Position numbers and translations under genes: made by a program. Under the pieces are notes generated by a model. That model searched no databases. It was given only the letters and a program-made list of their open reading frames with translations, and had not been told where the DNA came from. Source: an uncultured Lachnospiraceae bacterium (GTDB taxonomy: Bacteria; Bacillota; Clostridia; Lachnospirales; Lachnospiraceae). Taken from it: a stretch of 64,000 bases of DNA. The stretch lies in contig CAJUGD010000001.1 in the NCBI GenBank assembly GCA_910586205.1, positions 257,427 to 321,426 on the forward strand, given 5' to 3'. This document shows positions 59,922-64,000 of this stretch, in pieces; position 1 is the first letter of the stretch; the number at the start of each line of letters is the position of its first letter.

Positions 59922-61130
59922 ATGAAGAATATAATATTTATTTCGCCTAATTTCCCGACAAATTACTGGCAGTTCTGCAAGGAATTGAAAAATAACGGAA
60001 TGAATGTGCTGGGAATCGGAGATCAGCCTTATGATGAGCTGGCCTATGAGGTCAAAAACAGCCTGAATGAATATTACAAGGTTCATAGTCTGGAAAATGA
60101 GGATGAGGTATATCGGGCCGTGGCATTTTTTGCGTTTAAGTACGGCAGAATAGACTGGCTGGAATCCAACAACGAATACTGGCTGGAAAAGGATGCCCGT
60201 CTGCGGACTGACTTTAACATCAAAAGCGGATTTCAGATAGAGGATATTCCCAGGGTTAAGTATAAATCCCGAATGAAGGAATATTATACAAAGGCAGGGA
60301 TCCCTGCGGCCCGCTATCACATGGTAAAGGATATGGAAGGGTGCCTGGCATTTATCAAAAAAGTAGGATATCCGGTGGTGGCAAAGCCGGACAATGGGGT
60401 AGGCGCTTCTGACACCTGGAAGATTGAGAATGAAGAACAGCTTCAGGTCTTTATGGACAGCCGTATGGAATGGGTTTCTTACATTATGGAGGAATATGTC
60501 TATGCAGAGGTCAATTCCTATGACGCCATTATAGATGCCAACGGAAAGCCTATGTTTGAGACGGGGAATGTGACTCCTATGTCCATTATGGATATCGTAA
60601 ACAATGAGGACAATTCCATTTATTATATTTTGAAAAAGCTGCCGGAAGATACACGCAGGGCAGGCCGTGCGGCGGTGAAAAGCTTTGGGGTAAAGAGCCG
60701 TTTTGTCCATTTTGAGTTTTTCCGCCTGACAAGAGATCAGGAAGGGCTGGGTAAAAAAGGGGATGTGGTAGCCCTGGAGGTGAATATGCGTCCCTGCGGA
60801 GGCTTTACGCCGGACATGATTAATTTTGCCCACAGTACCAATGTGTACAAGATATGGGCAGACATGATTGCTTTTGGATACTCTACGGTGCCTGTAGGAA
60901 AGCATGCTTTCTGTGCATTTGCAGGCCGCCGGGACGGCAAGGACTTTATTATGGACGACGGGGACATTATGGAAAAGTACGGCAGTAAAATGAAGATGGC
61001 AGAACGTCTTCCGGATGTGCTGGCCGGCGCCATGGGGAATCATATGTATGTGGCTGTGTTTGACACAAAAAAGGAGATGGAGGAATTTTACCGCAGTATT
61101 CTGGAATGCAGGGATGACGGAAATTATTGA
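59922..61130 (+). CDS. ATP-grasp domain protein (carboxylate-amine ligase type)
   Basis: About 402 residues. The pre-ATP-grasp N-terminus KNIIFISPNFPTNYWQFCKE is followed by the ATP site YPVVAKPDNGVGASDTWKI. YIMEEYVYAEVNSYDAI and the metal loop VALEVNMRPCGGFTPDMINF complete the fold. It resembles CPSase-like/PurK-like ligases that join a carboxylate to an amine. ATG 59922 has GGAG at good spacing; ATG 59871 is an alternative. It follows the two hydrolases, suggesting a small synthesis-and-cleavage pathway. Family-specific substrate unknown. Confidence 0.82.
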   Translation: MKNIIFISPNFPTNYWQFCKELKNNGMNVLGIGDQPYDELAYEVKNSLNEYYKVHSLENEDEVYRAVAFFAFKYGRIDWLESNNEYWLEKDARLRTDFNIKSGFQIEDIPRVKYKSRMKEYYTKAGIPAARYHMVKDMEGCLAFIKKVGYPVVAKPDNGVGASDTWKIENEEQLQVFMDSRMEWVSYIMEEYVYAEVNSYDAIIDANGKPMFETGNVTPMSIMDIVNNEDNSIYYILKKLPEDTRRAGRAAVKSFGVKSRFVHFEFFRLTRDQEGLGKKGDVVALEVNMRPCGGFTPDMINFAHSTNVYKIWADMIAFGYSTVPVGKHAFCAFAGRRDGKDFIMDDGDIMEKYGSKMKMAERLPDVLAGAMGNHMYVAVFDTKKEMEEFYRSILECRDDGNY

Positions 61131-61134
61131 TAAA

Positions 61135-61226
61135 GGCTGTTTTTGACAGCAGAGAGATGCTTTCTTTATAAAAGCATGATACCCTCCGTGAAAAGGGAAA
61201 CCCACGGTTTTGTGCCGCAGAGGGTA
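61135..61226 (+). ncRNA. Putative structured RNA, copy 2
   Basis: Directly after the ATP-grasp stop: hairpin GCTGT-TTTTG-ACAGC (61136-61150), hairpin ATGCTTT/AAAGCAT (61157-61177), then ACCCTC (61181-61186) closing with GAGGGT (61220-61225) around AAGGGAA and CACGGTTTTG. The last hairpin matches 23768-23814 closely, and the first matches 23731-23744 in structure but not sequence. It lies 57 nt before the cyclophilin start, so it is in that gene's leader or the intergenic RNA. Confidence 0.45.
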
Positions 61227-61282
61227 GCCTTAAGCGGGAAGGATTTTTGAAAACAACAAGCGAAGGGAGAAAGATTGGAACA

Positions 61283-61801
61283 ATGAAGAATCCGTTAGTG
61301 ACGATTACAATGGAGGATGGAGGGGTGATCTGTGCAGAGCTGTATCCTGACATAGCGCCTAATACGGTGAGGAATTTTATCAGCCTGGTGAAAAAAGGAT
61401 ACTATGACGGACTGACTTTTCACCGGGTTATTGAGGATTTTATGATACAGGGAGGGTGCCCTCAGGGAACCGGAATGGGGGGCCCTGGGTATTCCATAAA
61501 AGGAGAGTTCCGGCAAAACGGGTTTGCCAATGATTTAAAGCATGAGAGAGGTGTGGTTTCCATGGCCCGTACCATGGTGCCGGATTCAGCAGGTTCCCAG
61601 TTTTTTATCATGCACAAGGATGTGCCGGATCTGGACGGAGGATATGCTGCATTTGGGAAGGTAACACAAGGAATGGAGGTAGTGGATCAGATTGCACAGG
61701 TGAGGGTGGACTTTAATGACAGGCCCTTAAAGCCTCAGAGAATGAAAACAGTAGTGGTGGATACCTTTGAAGCGGAGTTTGAGGAGCCGGAGAAGGTGTA
61801 A
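61283..61801 (+). CDS. Cyclophilin-type peptidyl-prolyl isomerase
   Basis: 172 residues: FHRVIEDFMIQGGCPQGTGM is the catalytic Arg/Phe/Met/Gln strand, then GVVSMARTMVPDSAGSQFFI and AAFGKVTQGMEVVDQIA. Speeds proline isomerisation in protein folding; cytosolic. Start ATG 61283 (GGGAG 14 nt upstream, a bit far); TTG 61247 would add 12 residues. It precedes a GNAT gene by 5 nt, so the two are cotranscribed. Confidence 0.95.
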   Translation: MKNPLVTITMEDGGVICAELYPDIAPNTVRNFISLVKKGYYDGLTFHRVIEDFMIQGGCPQGTGMGGPGYSIKGEFRQNGFANDLKHERGVVSMARTMVPDSAGSQFFIMHKDVPDLDGGYAAFGKVTQGMEVVDQIAQVRVDFNDRPLKPQRMKTVVVDTFEAEFEEPEKV

Positions 61802-61806
61802 GCCTT

Positions 61807-62466
61807 ATGGTACAGGAAAAAGACATAGTGGTAGAGAATACGGTTATCCGTGTTGTTATATCTGACGATGAGAAGACCCTTCTTGCGGCGAAAGCAGCAG
61901 GGAGGGTTATTGTCGGTGTAATAGGAGAAAATATGGAAAAGGCGCTTCCTATGGCCCGCTATGTGGCTGAGACAACGGACGCGGTAACAGAGAGATATCT
62001 AGAGCAGGTAGTGCGCCGGGAAAAAGGGATGCCCTGGATTATAAAGGAGACGGATCGCCTGCGGATCCGGGAGTTTATGGCAAAAGATGCAGGGCAGGTG
62101 CCTGAGGAACCAGAGGATCAGAAAGACGACCGGATATTTCAGGATCAGGAAAAGCTGGAAGCATATATAAAAGAGCAGTATGGATTTTTCGGATATGGGC
62201 TGTGGGCGGTGGAAAGAAAAGAGGATGCAAAGATCATAGGAAAGGCAGGAATAACCCAATGTGATGAGGAGGGGAGAATGGAACTGGGATATCACATTTT
62301 CGCGCCGTACAGGAGACAGGGATACGGTGAGGAAGCCTGCCGGGCAGTGTTAGAGTATGTGAAGGAAGAATACGGCTGTATGGTATATGCGGTTGCAGAG
62401 GCGTCTAATGAGGCCTCTGTGGGATTGTTAAAGAAGCTTGGTCTTCTTTATTTTTGTGAGCAATGA
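61807..62466 (+). CDS. GNAT-family N-acetyltransferase
   Basis: 219 residues. The C-terminal GNAT fold has the acetyl-CoA loop YRRQGYGEEACRAVLEYVKE and the last strand pair YAVAEASNEASVGLLKKLGL. The N-terminal 70 residues (ISDDEKTLLAAKAAGRVIVG) are outside the core domain and family-specific. Cotranscribed with the cyclophilin gene. Substrate unknown. Confidence 0.85.
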   Translation: MVQEKDIVVENTVIRVVISDDEKTLLAAKAAGRVIVGVIGENMEKALPMARYVAETTDAVTERYLEQVVRREKGMPWIIKETDRLRIREFMAKDAGQVPEEPEDQKDDRIFQDQEKLEAYIKEQYGFFGYGLWAVERKEDAKIIGKAGITQCDEEGRMELGYHIFAPYRRQGYGEEACRAVLEYVKEEYGCMVYAVAEASNEASVGLLKKLGLLYFCEQ

Positions 62467-62509
62467 GGCAAGTGTTCCCTCCCGCTTTTTGAACATTCCC
62501 TCAGGAGGG

Positions 62510-62739
62510 TTCACAGCAACCTCTCTTTCATTTAAGGTGGTGCCGCGGAAACGCGGCATGAGGGGTTACTGTGAAAGTCTCGAATTCTTGCTGTAGGACT
62601 GCGCACTTGCTGCGCTGTCCGTACCAGCGCCAAAATGCCTGTTTTTGGCATTTTGTGTGCATCCCCCGGAGGGTTCACAGTAATCCCTCTTTCATTTAAG
62701 GTGGTGCCGCGGAAACGCGGCATGAGGGGTTACTGTGAA
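62510..62739 (-). repeat. Composite palindromic extragenic repeat, copy 2
   Basis: Two palindromic modules, 62510-62575 and 62674-62739, flank a spacer of 98 bp. Each starts TTCACAG and ends CTGTGAA, with GCCGCGGAAACGCGGC inside. The spacer matches that of 35904-36000 in inverse orientation, including the AAAATGCC/GGCATTTT hairpin. This copy has both modules complete. The right module contains the last codons and stop of the minus-strand gene that ends at 62730. Confidence 0.88.
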
Positions 62740-63455
62740 AAAATATATCGAATCAAAGCATCAGCATTTTCCCGCCGGGTGGAGTTGATAATAATTCCCA
62801 AAAGGGGAGGGTCCTGGCCTAAGTGAATATCAGAGGAAAAGGAAGTGCTGCTGATATCAATGGCACAGGCATATTCAGATCCGTCTTCCCTGACTGCATA
62901 GAACAGGCGATCCTGTACCAGAGAGAGAAGCTCAGGGGACAGGTCTTTTTCTAAATCAATGTATCCGTCCAGGGAGGCAAAGTGCCGGATTGTATCTGCA
63001 TCACCGATGATGATGTCTAAGTCCTTGGAAAAGATAAGGGCAGATACCTTTGCCATGGTTGCGTAGCTCAGCTCATTTGCATTGTCACCGTAAGTGATGA
63101 AGTTGGATTCTGCATTGATCAGGTCTTTTTTGCCTAAATTTAAATATTGGGCAAAGCCTTCCTGAATCGGAGCAAGGTTGATCTCCTCTTGGGACTGGCT
63201 GTTGATGATCATGCAGTACAGGGCGGTGCGAAAGGTGCTGTGGTACAGAGAGGTAGCGACTACCTGGAGAATCAGGAGTACGGCAATTACTAATGCAATG
63301 TGGACTTTGTAGTATGCCTGGATATACCAGACACGGTCTTTCCAGGACATGGCTTTTAGTTTTTCCAGCTCACTGCGTTTTGGCTCTGACTCCGGCTTAG
63401 GGACCGGCTCCTGGGGGAGATTTTGCTGGTTCATAGATTCTTCGGTTATCTTCAT
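62730..63455 (-). CDS. Single-pass membrane protein, unknown function
   Basis: 241 residues. A Pro/Glu-rich N-terminus (about 1-30), then MSWKDRVWYIQAYYKVHIAL leading into one membrane helix (VIAVLLILQVVATSL). The extracellular domain then runs from about residue 75 to the end (DLDIIIGDADTIRHFASLDG). This layout recurs in Lachnospiraceae hypothetical proteins. Its last residues (FSQ) and TAA are encoded by the palindromic repeat, so the original C-terminus may have been replaced. RBS AGGAAG lies upstream on the minus strand. Confidence 0.65.
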   Translation of the reverse strand: MKITEESMNQQNLPQEPVPKPESEPKRSELEKLKAMSWKDRVWYIQAYYKVHIALVIAVLLILQVVATSLYHSTFRTALYCMIINSQSQEEINLAPIQEGFAQYLNLGKKDLINAESNFITYGDNANELSYATMAKVSALIFSKDLDIIIGDADTIRHFASLDGYIDLEKDLSPELLSLVQDRLFYAVREDGSEYACAIDISSTSFSSDIHLGQDPPLLGIIINSTRRENADALIRYIFSQ

Positions 63456-64000
63456 AAGAGGAAGCTCCTTTTGCTGTAGTTGACGGAATATAATGCTGTG
63501 TTTATGTTATATTACAAGAATGCCTGCTGATATTTGCGCAGGTCAGCAGCATTTGCTTTGCTTCAGTTGGTGATATTATAGCACAACTTGAGAGCGCTTG
63601 GGGAACTTTTTTTCAACGGTTTCAGACACGCTCTAGGCTGTATTTTTGCTGTTGGAGATATTATAAGCAAAAGAGAACGGCAGAAATGACATAAGTGTTC
63701 ATGTCAAAAGGTATGAAAATAGAGTCAGTCAGACAGAAAGATAGATGTATAATAATGAGAATTAGGAGGTAATAAACGAAATATGAAAAATAAATTGATT
63801 TAGAAGTTGAATAATCTGAAAAAATAGGAATATCTGCAAAAATCCAAATAAAATTTGTGCCAAAAAATTCTCAAAAAGCGTACATTTTGGTACAGATTGC
63901 ACATTGGAAGTTGTTGGGTAAATATCCATAGAAAAAGTAATTAAGATCCCGTTTTCGACACTTAAATGATAAAAAAGGCCAACAATCCGCATAAATACAG
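63456..64000. other. AT-rich right edge with a dead reading frame
   Basis: No intact gene. AGGAGG at 63764-63769 stands before ATG 63783, a textbook start, but the frame stops after six codons (TAG) and again repeatedly. Pieces such as YRLHIGSCWVNIHRKSN look protein-like. I do not recognise the source. It is probably the beginning of another decayed accessory region. Confidence 0.35.

Noticed and set aside
59571..61205. 544-codon open frame on the minus strand
   Set aside because: It is antisense to the ATP-grasp gene, which has clear motifs and a ribosome site. The minus-strand translation is Ile/His/Leu-rich and shows no domain.
1..64000. tRNA and rRNA genes
   Set aside because: I looked for T-loop (GGTTCRA) and cloverleaf patterns and for rRNA landmarks and found none that fold convincingly.

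Overview
The window looks like a chromosomal segment of a gut-type Gram-positive Firmicute, most likely Lachnospiraceae. The clues are AGGAGG-type ribosome binding sites, a CsoR/CopA copper pair, a SipW/TasA-type system, EF-Tu C-terminal remnants of Firmicute type, and family-typical gene neighbourhoods. I cannot fix genus or species. Two base compositions alternate: roughly 1-17,000 and the last ~500 bases are AT-rich, and the middle is visibly more GC-rich.

Bases 1-17,150 are a decaying accessory/defence island. A C-protein-like HTH regulator leads a type I restriction-modification locus (hsdM, hsdS, an HExxH peptidase-like gene, a DUF1016/YhcG PDDEXK nuclease, hsdR). All of these except the nuclease are broken by nonsense codons, single-base indels or deletion. 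Next come a truncated DUF6414-like gene and an intact 1009-codon protein joining a metallophosphoesterase to a P-loop STAND-like ATPase, which is the best anti-phage candidate here. The island ends in mobile debris: an IS4-family element with a perfect 10-bp target duplication, an IS1182-family element sitting in the terminator of a tuf 3' remnant, an AlbA/AAA_4 C-terminal fragment, and a second tuf 3' remnant that kept its terminator.

Bases 17,289-23,600 hold an exported subtilase, a DacF-type D-Ala-D-Ala carboxypeptidase (minus strand), and the csoR-copA copper module, in which a CopZ-like domain is fused to the end of CopA. Bases 23,650-44,530 are one long plus-strand surface-glycan cluster: a possible structured RNA leader, a Wzt-type ABC ATPase without its permease, a giant methyltransferase-GT2-GT4 protein, the complete GDP-D-glycero-alpha-D-manno-heptose set (hddC, hddA, gmhB, gmhA), a GT2, three polytopic membrane proteins, the CDP-3,6-dideoxysugar genes rfbF, rfbG and rfbH, a LicD transferase and a GtrB-like GT2.

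Bases 44,735-51,200 (minus strand) carry a complete STM4011-STM4015-type operon (two radical SAM proteins, an alkaline-phosphatase/sulfatase-superfamily hydrolase, an ATP-grasp protein and an LRR-like protein), led by a phosphoribosyltransferase and a strong promoter. The radical SAM STM4011 is fused to a HAD phosphatase domain. This is the best candidate for an undescribed biosynthetic system. It is followed by asparagine synthetase, an anion-type transporter and an acyltransferase-3 protein.

Bases 55,890-57,820 (minus strand) encode a Com-like zinc finger, a small sigma factor, SipW and a TasA-like secreted protein. Bases 58,000-62,470 encode two alpha/beta hydrolases, an ATP-grasp ligase, a second copy of the possible structured RNA, a cyclophilin and a GNAT acetyltransferase. 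A composite palindromic repeat occurs twice (about 35.9 kb and 62.6 kb, opposite orientations). In the second copy it supplies the last codons and stop of a membrane protein gene.
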